From UBA4582 sp047629195 (GTDB taxonomy: Bacteria > Pseudomonadota > Gammaproteobacteria > Pseudomonadales > Azotimanducaceae), in the NCBI GenBank assembly GCA_047629195.1, contig JBLHWY010000004.1:1-64000 (forward strand): a stretch of 64,000 nucleotides of DNA, read 5' to 3'. The position numbers and the translations under genes are program-made. The notes below the pieces were generated by a model. The model did not search any database and was not told the origin of the DNA. It saw only the letters and a program-made list of their open reading frames with translations. This document shows positions 18,036 through 26,345 of the stretch, one piece after another (positions within the stretch are counted from its first letter, which is position 1; every line of letters starts with the position of its first letter).

Positions 18036-19589
18036 TTGTCTGTTTGCCTTAGCGCGGCGTTCTTATGGCTGGCGCTAATCACGGGATGTGCGGATAGCAG
18101 TGAGCTTTCAGGAGCGGTTGACGCTGGGAAGATTCGATTTGCCACCGGGACACCGCTGCAAACCTTCGATCCACACTTGTCTGATGCAGGCACCGTTCAG
18201 AGTACTTATTTGACGCTGGTCTACGACGGGTTGCTGGAGAGGAATCCAGATGCGCTGTTTGAACCACTACCCGGCCTTGCTTATACCTGGCAATGGATTG
18301 ATACCACTACCGTCGAGTTCAACTTGGTGGAGAATGTCAGGTTTACAGACGGTGTGTTGTTTGATGCTCACGTCGCGAAGGCGAACATAGAACGAATGCT
18401 GAGAGTGAAGGGTCCAAGGGTTAATACGCTGTCAGTGATAAAGGGTGGGGAGGTTATCGATGGCAGCACATTTCGTGTGCTACTTCATCGACCGGACCCA
18501 ACGTTTATCGTGAATCTTGCTAGCGCTCCTGGTTTGATGATAAGCCCGGCGGCATTCGAAAATGAAGACTTGGATCTCAACCCGGTAGGCACGGGTCCCT
18601 ATGTTTATGACAAAGCACATTCTACTATTGGTGAGGTGCACCGGTTTGTTCCCAAAGATGACTATTTCAAGCGACCATTAGAAGCGCGGGCACCGATTGA
18701 CGTCTATGTTCTGCCAAACCCAAGGGCCAGGCTTAATGCGCTGATTTCTGGTCAGGCGGATATTGCGCTGGTGAGTCCGCTTGAGGCCAAGCCTGCTCGT
18801 GACATTGGTTTTGAAGTTGCCAAACGTGCTAATCGTTGGTTTGGTTTCACGTTCCTGGATCGCAATGGAGAGCTCGTGCCTGAACTCAAAGATCCGAGAG
18901 TGCGGCAGGCGATGGGTTTTGCGGTAGACCGTCGCGCGATAGCAGATGCCATGTTCTTTGGTTATGCCAGACCTGCTTCGCAGCCTATGGTAGAAGGGTT
19001 GGGCTATGTGCCAGAATTGGCGGACTTCTATCGATATGATCCAGTTTATGCCCGGCAGTTATTGGATGAGGCTGGTGTGGAAGAATTTAGTTTTGAGGCA
19101 CCGGTACTACCCAACAGCTCGGCAGAATATCAGGCGGTGCAGCATTACCTTAAAAAAGTCGGTATCAACATGATACTCAATATAGCCGAACCAGGTAGCA
19201 CTGGGGCGCTCGCAAGAACGAAGCAATATCCGGTTAGCGCCATTGCGTTTCCGAACAGTTCTCCGGATCATCGTCATCCTGCTATCTGGGAAACCAAAGC
19301 GGTGTTTAACCCGTTCAGGGTTCTTGGTGAAGAGACTGACCGGCTTGCAAACGAGGCGAGGGAGAGCCTCGATCAATCTCTCAGGGAGAGAAATTATCGA
19401 GCCTATTTCAACATTGTTGTGAAGGAGGTTTACTCGCTTATTTACCTGCAGATAGACGACCTTGTTGCTTACGATAATAAGAAGCTAAAGGGTGTCAAGA
19501 TCGGCGGATTCATCGATCCTAGACTTCGAGACATTCGACTTGTTAACCAGCAGGTTCATGCTAGTGAAGTTAAAGTGGTGCAACAGTGA
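18036..19589 (+). CDS. ABC transporter substrate-binding lipoprotein, family 5 (peptide/nickel type)
   Basis: A 517-aa extracytoplasmic solute-binding protein of the DppA/OppA family (SBP_bac_5): lipobox LALITGC (Cys18), then TLDPH-like TFDPHLSDAGTVQ, YTWQWIDTTTVEFNLVENVRFTDG and the GTGPY motif. It delivers an oligopeptide-like or opine-like ligand to the membrane complex encoded next. Start is odd: a good AGGAG (18015-18019) lies 16 nt before the only canonical codon (TTG 18036) but 7 nt before an in-frame ATC at 18027. Starting there would add a Lys to the signal peptide n-region, which otherwise has no positive charge. The gene ends in GTGA overlap with the permease. Confidence 0.9.
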   Translation: MSVCLSAAFLWLALITGCADSSELSGAVDAGKIRFATGTPLQTFDPHLSDAGTVQSTYLTLVYDGLLERNPDALFEPLPGLAYTWQWIDTTTVEFNLVENVRFTDGVLFDAHVAKANIERMLRVKGPRVNTLSVIKGGEVIDGSTFRVLLHRPDPTFIVNLASAPGLMISPAAFENEDLDLNPVGTGPYVYDKAHSTIGEVHRFVPKDDYFKRPLEARAPIDVYVLPNPRARLNALISGQADIALVSPLEAKPARDIGFEVAKRANRWFGFTFLDRNGELVPELKDPRVRQAMGFAVDRRAIADAMFFGYARPASQPMVEGLGYVPELADFYRYDPVYARQLLDEAGVEEFSFEAPVLPNSSAEYQAVQHYLKKVGINMILNIAEPGSTGALARTKQYPVSAIAFPNSSPDHRHPAIWETKAVFNPFRVLGEETDRLANEARESLDQSLRERNYRAYFNIVVKEVYSLIYLQIDDLVAYDNKKLKGVKIGGFIDPRLRDIRLVNQQVHASEVKVVQQ

Positions 19590-20530
19590 TTAATCTGTTG
19601 ATATCTAGAGTGCTGGGTCTGGTGCCGATATTACTGATCGTCAGCCTGCTGACATTTGGTATGTCGTTCATGGTGCCAGGTGACGTGCGCGATCGGATCC
19701 TAGGGCTTGAAGCCACCGCGGAACAATATGAAGAGCTTGGCGAGCGACTCGGATTGAATGATCCATTCTTAGTTCAGTATGGCCGTTGGTTGATCAACGC
19801 TGTGCAGGGTGATCTTGGTACATCTTCTTACAACAGCCAGAAGGTTAGCGATGCGGTACTTGATACCTTACCGGTGACTTTGTCTCTGACGGTGGGTGGT
19901 ATGTTAATTGCTATTTCGCTGGGTGTGCCTGCAGGCGTCTATGCAGGTCTCCATCGCGGTAGTCGAATTGATCAAGGTGCGGTATTGATTGCGACAATTG
20001 GTCAGGCAATCCCTAATTTTTGGATTGCTATGCTGCTATTGATCCCCTTTGCGCTTTGGTGGCAGCTGGTGCCAGCAACAGGGTTTGTGTCGCCGACGGA
20101 GAGTATTACAGGTTGGCTAAACAGTATTGTTCTGGCATCAGTAGCGCTGGGGACATCGGCCAGCGCAGCGCTAGCCAGACAGACCCGTGGTGCCATTATC
20201 GACGTACTGCAGCAGGACTATATTCGTACTGCTCGGTCTAAAGGTTTACCCAGTTACAAAATCACATTTAAACACGCACTAAAAAATGCTGCGATTCCCA
20301 TCATCACCACCATCGGCTTTCAGGTGAACGGACTGTTAGGTGGCGCACTGATAGTGGAACAGGTGTTTGGCCTTAATGGCTTTGGATCTCTCGCAATAGA
20401 TTCGGTGCGAAGCCAGAACATTCCGATGATGCAGGGAGTGGTGATAATGGGGACATTGATCATTGTCGGTGTGAACCTGTTAGTCGATATTGCCTATGGT
20501 TTCGTGAATCCAAGGATGCGGACAGCATGA
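19586..20530 (+). CDS. ABC transporter permease, DppB-like
   Basis: A 314-aa inner-membrane permease of the DppB/OppB type with an N-terminal helix, a conserved soluble loop (LGLNDPFLVQYGRWL) and five more helices. The EAA-type coupling loop is DYIRTARSKGLPSYKITFKHALKNA. The GTG start overlaps the substrate-binding protein stop (GTGA) and its own stop overlaps the next gene (ATGA), so the set is tightly coupled. It forms the translocation pore with the permease half of the following fusion. Confidence 0.93.
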   Translation: MINLLISRVLGLVPILLIVSLLTFGMSFMVPGDVRDRILGLEATAEQYEELGERLGLNDPFLVQYGRWLINAVQGDLGTSSYNSQKVSDAVLDTLPVTLSLTVGGMLIAISLGVPAGVYAGLHRGSRIDQGAVLIATIGQAIPNFWIAMLLLIPFALWWQLVPATGFVSPTESITGWLNSIVLASVALGTSASAALARQTRGAIIDVLQQDYIRTARSKGLPSYKITFKHALKNAAIPIITTIGFQVNGLLGGALIVEQVFGLNGFGSLAIDSVRSQNIPMMQGVVIMGTLIIVGVNLLVDIAYGFVNPRMRTA

Positions 20531-22503
20531 GCGATAATGCAAAGCACGCTTCAGTCGAGCGCGCTAAAAACGAGCAAGCCGCCAGTGAGAGCGACCATCA
20601 TATGCTGCCGTTAAGTGGTTTGCAGCGGTTCATGCTCACCTTCAAACAGAACAAGCTGGCATTGTTCGCCGCGTGTTACCTGCTCGGATTGGTTTTCGTT
20701 GCCATATTTGGTCAGTACATTCTGGTCCATGATCCACTGGAAGTTGATTTGTCTCGGGTACTGGAGGGACCATCTTCGGAGCATCTTTTAGGGACCGATC
20801 AACTGGGCCGGAGCACGCTCAGCCGTGTTGTGGTTGCAACCACAGTGGCATTTAAAGCCGCGGCGTTGGGTGTGGGTATCGCACTGTTCCTGGGCGCTCC
20901 GCTTGGACTATTAAGTGGCTATTTTGGCGGGCTTGGCGATCGTATCGCGATGCGAATCGTCGAGGCGGTTGTTGCCTTACCAGGTTTGTTGGTAACAATC
21001 GCTATTCTTGCGATTCTGGGACCTAGCCTAACCAATGCGATGATCGCACTAGGGTTGGTCATCTCCACCGCTTTTTTCCGTTTGATGCGAGGTGCCGCGA
21101 TGGAAGTTCGTGAAGAGCTGTATGTGGATGCCGCGCAGGTCATTGGCGCATCCCACATGAGAATTGTATTCCGGCACGTGTTGCCAAATGTGACAGGACC
21201 ACTGACTGTTCAAACCACCCTGACGTTTTCCATTGTGTTGCTTGCGGAGGCGGGGCTTTCGTTTATTGGGCTCGGTGTGCAACCGCCAGAATCGAGTTGG
21301 GGCGTGATGTTGTCCAGTGCACAAAACTATACTTACCAGCAACCATTTATGGCGATTCCGCCGGGCATGATGATCATGTTAACGGTGTTAGCGTTCAATC
21401 TGTTGGGTGACGGGTTAAGAGATGCGCTTGCTCGAGTGGAACCTCCCTCAAATAAATTGAGGCCACCCATTCTCAAGCCTGAGGTCGTTCTTGGTCATTC
21501 TAAACTTGTAGCAGAGCGCGGTGACCTGCTGGTAGTCGACGATCTGGAGGTTTTTTTCAGTCAGCCGACTGGAGACGATGTCAGTGTGATTTCTAATGTA
21601 GGCTTCAGTTTGGCACCGGGTAAAACGCTCGGCATCGTAGGAGAATCTGGTTGCGGCAAGTCTGTCACAGCGATGGCCATGATGGGACTGCTACCGGACA
21701 ATGGTTACATCACACGAGGCAGTATTCGCTTTGACGGAAAAGAACTGACGGACCTGTCGGATCGTTCAATGAATGCGATTCGAGGTGCTGACATTGGTAT
21801 GATTTTTCAGGAACCGATGACTAGCCTGAATCCGGCGTTTACCGTTAAGAATCAAATTGCAGAAACACTTGTACTACATGAGGGACTGACCCAGCGTCAG
21901 GCGGATCAACGGGCCATTGAGTTGCTGAACGATGTGGGGATACCAGGTGCGAGTCGACGAGCAGACGATTATCCCCATCAGTTTTCCGGTGGTATGGCGC
22001 AACGGGTCATGATTGCAATGGCGCTGGCGTGTAATCCGAAGCTATTGATCGCAGACGAGCCGACCACAGCGCTTGATGTGACCATTCAGGGGCAGGTACT
22101 CGATCTTTTATCGTCTTTGCAAGAAAAGACGAACATGTCGATTTTGTTGATTACCCATGATCTTGGCGTGATCGCTGATATGTGTGATGAAGCCGTGGTG
22201 ATGTACGCAGGCCAGATTGTCGAGCATGGCAGCGTTGATCGTGTATTGACGAGTCCGAAGCACCCCTATACGGCCGGACTGTTGGCCGCAATGCCCCAGA
22301 ATGAAACGCATGAAAAGTTGATTCATATACCAGGCCGGGTGCCGCCTGCGTGGGCATGGCCGAAGGGGTGTCGGTTCCACCCGAGGTGCCCGCATGCTAG
22401 CGAGCAATGTATGGGTGAGGTGACCTTAGAGGCGTTGGACGATGAGCATCAGAGTCAGTGTGTAAAAATCAACGAACTCGATCTGAGAAACTCTTGGTTA
22501 TGA
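20527..22503 (+). CDS. Fused ABC permease (DppC-like) and ATPase (DppD-like)
   Basis: A 658-aa fusion. Residues about 35-305 form a DppC-type permease: six helices, LLGTDQLGRSTLSRVV near the start of the domain, and an EAA loop ELYVDAAQVIGASHMRIVFRHVLPN (about 197-221, described here by its ends). After a linker of about 30 residues, residues 335-658 form a complete ATPase: Walker A GESGCGKSV (372-380), IFQEPMTSLNP, FSGGMAQRVMIAMAL, LLIADEPTTALDVT and a C-terminal oligopeptide-type Cys-containing tail (CRFHPRCPHASEQC). Such fusions occur in some proteobacterial peptide importers. The fusion replaces two genes of a normal five-gene dpp/opp operon; no frameshift is visible. Confidence 0.92.
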   Translation: MSDNAKHASVERAKNEQAASESDHHMLPLSGLQRFMLTFKQNKLALFAACYLLGLVFVAIFGQYILVHDPLEVDLSRVLEGPSSEHLLGTDQLGRSTLSRVVVATTVAFKAAALGVGIALFLGAPLGLLSGYFGGLGDRIAMRIVEAVVALPGLLVTIAILAILGPSLTNAMIALGLVISTAFFRLMRGAAMEVREELYVDAAQVIGASHMRIVFRHVLPNVTGPLTVQTTLTFSIVLLAEAGLSFIGLGVQPPESSWGVMLSSAQNYTYQQPFMAIPPGMMIMLTVLAFNLLGDGLRDALARVEPPSNKLRPPILKPEVVLGHSKLVAERGDLLVVDDLEVFFSQPTGDDVSVISNVGFSLAPGKTLGIVGESGCGKSVTAMAMMGLLPDNGYITRGSIRFDGKELTDLSDRSMNAIRGADIGMIFQEPMTSLNPAFTVKNQIAETLVLHEGLTQRQADQRAIELLNDVGIPGASRRADDYPHQFSGGMAQRVMIAMALACNPKLLIADEPTTALDVTIQGQVLDLLSSLQEKTNMSILLITHDLGVIADMCDEAVVMYAGQIVEHGSVDRVLTSPKHPYTAGLLAAMPQNETHEKLIHIPGRVPPAWAWPKGCRFHPRCPHASEQCMGEVTLEALDDEHQSQCVKINELDLRNSWL

Positions 22504-22528
22504 AAGGCTGCGTTATGAGGGTCGGGTT

Positions 22529-23524
22529 ATGAGCAATCAGCTGCTAACTGTTAAAGAACTTGTCGTCCGCTTCCATGTTCGTCGCGGTCTGTTTGGACGC
22601 GATAGCTATGATGTGAATGCGGTGAATGGCGTCTCTTTCAACCTTAAAGAAGGTGAGACGCTAGGACTCGTCGGGGAGTCTGGGTCAGGAAAATCAACGA
22701 TTGGTCGTGCCCTACTTAAGCTTGCACCAGTGACCTCTGGCTCGATTCATCTTGCCGGTAAAGATGTCAATAATCTCGGTAATGAAGTGCTTGATTTTCG
22801 AAAGAGCCTACAAGTCGTTTTTCAGGACCCGTACTCATCGCTTAATCCGTCGATGGTGGTTTCGGAAATCATTGAAGAACCGCTAAAAATACACTTCTCT
22901 ATGACCGAGGTTGAGCGCCGTCATCGAGTCGAACAATTGATGGATCAAGTTGGCCTGTCGTCCCATCAGATGGAACGTTACCCTTCGGAGTTTTCTGGTG
23001 GACAGCGCCAGCGCATTGCGATCGCACGTGCACTGGCGCTGGAGCCCAAAATGATTATCTGTGATGAGGCCATCAGCGCGCTGGATGTTTCGACTCAAAG
23101 CCAAGTGATCAATTTACTGGAGGAATTGCAAGATAGGTTGCAGATTGCCTATCTGTTTATCGCACATGATATCGCTGTGGTGAGGCACATCAGTGATCGC
23201 ATCGCGGTACTGTATCTCGGCAGGTTGATGGAAATTGGCCCCGCGAATAGTTTGTGTGATTCACCCGCGCATCCTTATACGCAATTGCTGCTGGGTGCCG
23301 TGCCGATAACAGATCCAGTCGAGCAGAAAAGACGTAAGGCCGAACGAAGACTTATACCTGCTGCTGAACTGCCTGGCCCGACCAACATACCAACCGGTTG
23401 CCCGTTCAGCACCCGTTGTCCTAAGGTCATGGGCAGGTGCCGATCTGAAATACCTGAACTCATTGCTGTAGATAATGGTGTAGATAGTGGCAGGCAGGTT
23501 GCCTGCCATCTTTATGATAGCTAG
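22529..23524 (+). CDS. ABC transporter ATP-binding protein, DppF-like
   Basis: A 331-aa ATPase that would pair with the ATPase half of the preceding fusion. Walker A is GESGSGKST (about 50-58), followed by VFQDPYSSLNP, FSGGQRQRIAIARALAL, MIICDEAISALDVSTQ and the C-terminal oligopeptide transporter region with a Cys motif (GCPFSTRCPKVMGRC). It starts 25 bp after the fusion gene and closes the importer operon. Confidence 0.93.
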   Translation: MSNQLLTVKELVVRFHVRRGLFGRDSYDVNAVNGVSFNLKEGETLGLVGESGSGKSTIGRALLKLAPVTSGSIHLAGKDVNNLGNEVLDFRKSLQVVFQDPYSSLNPSMVVSEIIEEPLKIHFSMTEVERRHRVEQLMDQVGLSSHQMERYPSEFSGGQRQRIAIARALALEPKMIICDEAISALDVSTQSQVINLLEELQDRLQIAYLFIAHDIAVVRHISDRIAVLYLGRLMEIGPANSLCDSPAHPYTQLLLGAVPITDPVEQKRRKAERRLIPAAELPGPTNIPTGCPFSTRCPKVMGRCRSEIPELIAVDNGVDSGRQVACHLYDS

Positions 23525-23544
23525 TCATCCAAGTCATATAGATA

Positions 23545-23578
23545 GGGCCGCCGAATCCCCTGCAGGATTGGGCCGGCC
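23545..23578 (+). terminator. GC-rich imperfect hairpin after importer operon
   Basis: Two 14-nt arms (23545-23558 and 23565-23578) with three mismatches and a 6-nt loop, ending the plus-strand importer operon. No T tract follows, so it may be a processing or Rho-associated structure rather than an intrinsic terminator. Confidence 0.3.
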
Positions 23579-23648
23579 TGTGCGTCAATCCGAAAGTGGT
23601 CCTGCCTGAACCATTATTGCCAATGACGGCTAGGGGCATGGGGTGTTT

Positions 23649-24722
23649 CTATTCAGATACAGCGGTAACCAATTCAGACATCACTAAGCCACCATCTCTA
23701 AAAATAGGCCAACCGTCACCCGGTAAAATTGCAGTAATGCCCTTGATCTCAGCTAGCTTCTTTACAGAGTTTATTGCCGCGGGCAAGTTTTCCAATTTAG
23801 CGTTAGGAAGGATACATAGCTCACCTGCTTTGTGAGCGCGAATGAGATCGCCCGTGATCAGTGTTTGCCCTTCAATGACAAATGCCAACTCTCCCGCTGT
23901 TTTAGAACCTGCTAGAGCATATACGTCCAGACCTTCAATCAGATCCATATTTTCGCCTAGCCATTTTGAGCATGGAATAGGAAAGCTTCCTCGCTCTCCA
24001 GCTGGACCCCAAATCTCTGCGCCAGTTTCATCAGCCAATTCTAGGGCGTTACGCACATGATCGGAGTTGGAGATAATGATATGACTCACCTTACCCAAAG
24101 AGTTCAAATGATTTTTATCATGGTCAGTTAAAGGGAGAGGATCGAAAATGACATTTCCGCCATCTCTAATCCAGACATAACTATGAAAATCGATATTCCG
24201 GCTTTCGTCAAATTGACTCCAGCAGTACAAGTTATTCTTATGTAGAGCTTTCATAGATTGTTCCAAAGATGATTGATGTCTATCAGGGTGATTAGCGCGA
24301 TTGATATTACCAGATTTGTCCATTGCTCGTTGAGTATCCCCAGCAAGCAGTTCCTCTCGCCACTCTCGAAGGAGTATTGCGAGATCCATTGCGTGTTCTG
24401 CGAATAGTCCATCAGGATCAACAAATTTGTAGCCCGTTGGAGATTTCAGCGCTTCAAGCGTATACCAGATATGAGCATCGCCGTGGCTTAGGTAACTATT
24501 CAATGGGTCATAGGCCGCTTTGCGTGCCGAGGCAAAGGCCATTGCTTGATCAATGACTTGTTCCGGGCATGGTCTATCTAATGCCTGCCACTCGGTGAGA
24601 ATATAATCCGCCTGAGCCTGAGCTTTTTCTGCGCCCGTCATAAGATAGTTTTCGACTTCGACTCGCTGCCAACCAAGGTCTAGCGTGGTACAGATAATTT
24701 CAATCTGTTGTTTCACTGTCAT
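23649..24722 (-). CDS. Chimeric protein: aminoglycoside-kinase-like C-lobe fragment joined to MBL-like domain
   Basis: Residues from the ATG at 24722 resemble the C-terminal lobe of aminoglycoside/streptomycin-type phosphotransferases: MTGAEKAQ, then YLSHGDAHIWYTLEAL with the catalytic HGDxH-like loop, and FVDPDGLFAEHAMDLAILLREW with the DxD-type metal residue. The N-lobe with the nucleotide-binding loop is missing. From about residue 170 the protein changes to a metallo-beta-lactamase-like fold (HSYVWIRDGGNVIFDPLPL, SNSDHVRNALELA, LITGDLIRAHKAG, ILPGDGWPIF); the canonical HxHxDH motif is reduced to SNSDHV. The open frame runs upstream to 24881, but those 53 residues overlap the coding frame of a broken P-loop kinase. 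No ribosome site precedes either start. It may be a pseudogene-derived fusion or an unusual two-domain protein. Confidence 0.6.
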   Translation of the reverse strand: MTVKQQIEIICTTLDLGWQRVEVENYLMTGAEKAQAQADYILTEWQALDRPCPEQVIDQAMAFASARKAAYDPLNSYLSHGDAHIWYTLEALKSPTGYKFVDPDGLFAEHAMDLAILLREWREELLAGDTQRAMDKSGNINRANHPDRHQSSLEQSMKALHKNNLYCWSQFDESRNIDFHSYVWIRDGGNVIFDPLPLTDHDKNHLNSLGKVSHIIISNSDHVRNALELADETGAEIWGPAGERGSFPIPCSKWLGENMDLIEGLDVYALAGSKTAGELAFVIEGQTLITGDLIRAHKAGELCILPNAKLENLPAAINSVKKLAEIKGITAILPGDGWPIFRDGGLVMSELVTAVSE

Positions 24723-24744
24723 GGGAGGTTTATTCTTTGGAGCT

Positions 24745-25182
24745 TCAGCCAATTGTGCGCCAGTTCCGCCAAACGATGCCCCATTCGTCCCCAATTCGTT
24801 GCAAGGCTGATTCATCACACCCTTCTGGCAGCTGAGCACCGGGAGGTCTTCGAAGTCCTCGTATGAAAGCTCGCCACGCACAAATCCACCAAGGTGTAGC
24901 GATGATCACGAATGTGTCTGCACGCTCGAGCAGGAGGTTATTATCGACATCATTACTGTCAACAATTCACTTCTCATCAGCAAGCAGAGTGCGTTGTTTC
25001 TCAATGAACTCGCCTGCTGGAACCCGAACCCAGCCTGGGTTCCAGCTGTAGAGGTCAAGGTGGATAACAGGAAGGCCAATTTTTGTCGATAGTGCACGTG
25101 AGAATGTACTCTTACCTGCGCCGGCCATGCCTGTGACGACAATGCGGTTGCCAATGATTGAAGGTGTATCGATATCGCTCAC
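24745..25182 (-). pseudogene. Broken P-loop nucleotide kinase (adenylate kinase/FlaR-like)
   Basis: One continuous minus-strand frame encodes a small P-loop kinase: IVVTGMAGAGKSTFSRAL (Walker A), HLDLYSWNPGWVRVP, EFIEKQRTLLADEK, then an in-frame TGA (24969-24967), then IVDSN...LLLERADTFVIIATPWWICAWRAFIRG, LPEGCDES and WRNWR before a second TGA (24747-24745). In this family a Trp follows the basic residues at the position of the first stop, so TGG to TGA is the simplest cause. The normal C-terminal 40 or so residues are also absent, suggesting a deletion against the neighbouring chimeric gene. No start problem: ATG 25182 is the natural N-terminus. Confidence 0.7.
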
Positions 25183-25357
25183 GGCGCCCAGAACTTAGTT
25201 GTTTGTAAACCTGACAATAGAGAAGATACAGAAAGAAGTCGAGTGGTGACCTGTGGCCGTTACCTGAATAGCCAGTAATCAACCTGGTACGAGCGCTAAA
25301 CCACCAGGCTATTATCTCTATTGAATGTAAGCTCAGTAATATTCAGAGGAGAAATAG

Positions 25358-25561
25358 ATGATACTAGGTCGTTATATGAAACATGAGACAGATTAAAACT
25401 GGTTTGCTGTCGGCCTTGATGTCATTGTTGTGATCGTTGCTATCTTTCTAGGTATGCTAGTGAAGGAATGGAATGAGGTCAGACAGGATCGCATTAAATA
25501 GGGTGAGTATTTAGTTTGTTGGATTGGTTTAAGGGAAATGTTGGCAGGGCTTTGGGAGATG
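25358..25561 (+). pseudogene. Remnant of small one-TM membrane protein (WNE-motif family)
   Basis: AGAGGAG precedes ATG 25358. The frame reads MILGRYMKHETD, stop (TAA, 25394), NWFAVGLDVIVVIVAIFLG, MLVKEWNEVRQDRIK, stop (TAG, 25499), then GEYL. The arrangement of a short N-terminus, one hydrophobic helix and a WNE...RQDR motif matches a common family of small membrane-anchored hypothetical proteins (DUF6090-like). Each stop could arise from one or two substitutions (CAA to TAA at the first). It is too short and broken to be an active gene. The right-hand end is approximate. Confidence 0.45.
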
Positions 25562-25779
25562 CTTGCCAGTACATTAAGGTGCAGAATGCTAACCCGACCA
25601 AAACCAAAATCAAGCAACATAATCAATATGCTCGCGATTTTAACGATGATAATCTGTTACTAGGAATGAAAGAAGCGCGAAAAGTTTGGGCGCTGAAGAA
25701 GAAGCTTCCTTCAGAAACCGGTTGCCATAAATATGAGCGAAGCGATTTGCAGCGGCTAGTGAGCCGTGAGTTACTGTGA
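25516..25779 (+). CDS. Small hypothetical ORF upstream of RNase H-like gene
   Basis: An 87-residue frame starting at TTG, overlapping the end of the remnant just described in another frame. It is Lys/Asn-rich with no hydrophobic segment (TKTKIKQHNQYARDF, KEARKVWALKKKLP). No family was recognised. GGGTGAG lies about 9 nt before the TTG. It ends 42 bp before the RNase H-like gene and on the same strand, so it could be a co-transcribed partner, but chance is a real alternative. Confidence 0.25.
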   Translation: MLDWFKGNVGRALGDACQYIKVQNANPTKTKIKQHNQYARDFNDDNLLLGMKEARKVWALKKKLPSETGCHKYERSDLQRLVSRELL

Positions 25780-25821
25780 TCAAGGCTGTCATAGATTCAA
25801 CGGCTAACTCTTGGAGGTAAA

Positions 25822-26316
25822 ATGAAAGTTCACTGGCACCTGTTTACCGATGGCAGTGTTAATACGAAATCAAAAGTTGGTTATGGTGCATGTCTATTGC
25901 TGGATGAAATATCAGGTCCCATCGCTTTGCTCAACAATAAGATTAAGACTCAACGATTCGAAGCAACGAGTTCGACCAGGCTGGAATTGCAAACGTTGTT
26001 ATGGGCGCTGAACGAATTGCCAGCGTTACGGCTCGCAAATGAAATTGAGCTAACTGTATATACCGATTCGCAAAATATTATCGGCCTACCAGACAGACGC
26101 GAGCGTCTTGAACGAGACGACTATTTCTCTCGTAGCAAAAAACGACTCAAAAATTATGAGTTGTACCAGGAGTTCTATCTTTTTTTAGATCGCGTGCAAT
26201 GTAAGCTCGTGAAAGTGAAAGGCCATCCGCCTTCAAACGAGCGCGATCATATTACTGAACGATTCAGCTTGGTTGACCACGGCGCGCGACAAGCGTTACG
26301 AGCAGATAGACAATAG
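25822..26316 (+). CDS. RNase H-like protein
   Basis: A 164-aa protein of the ribonuclease HI fold. The acidic tetrad is visible: Asp10 (FTDGS), Glu55 (TRLELQTLLWAL), Asp82 (YTDSQNI) and Asp152 (VDHGAR), with a conserved KGH (133-135). All catalytic residues for two-metal RNA-strand cleavage of RNA:DNA hybrids are therefore in place. GGAGG is well placed before ATG 25822. It is not the standard rnhA: insertions after residue 85 and weak overall similarity suggest a paralogue, perhaps acquired. Neighbours on the left are decayed genes. Confidence 0.82.
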   Translation: MKVHWHLFTDGSVNTKSKVGYGACLLLDEISGPIALLNNKIKTQRFEATSSTRLELQTLLWALNELPALRLANEIELTVYTDSQNIIGLPDRRERLERDDYFSRSKKRLKNYELYQEFYLFLDRVQCKLVKVKGHPPSNERDHITERFSLVDHGARQALRADRQ

Positions 26317-26345
26317 CTATTTCGATCGTCGGCCGAGCTTATAGT

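Noticed and set aside
24723..24881. N-terminal 53 residues of the kinase-MBL chimera
   Set aside because: This segment is the shadow of the P-loop kinase coding frame, so it is unlikely to be a real N-terminus.
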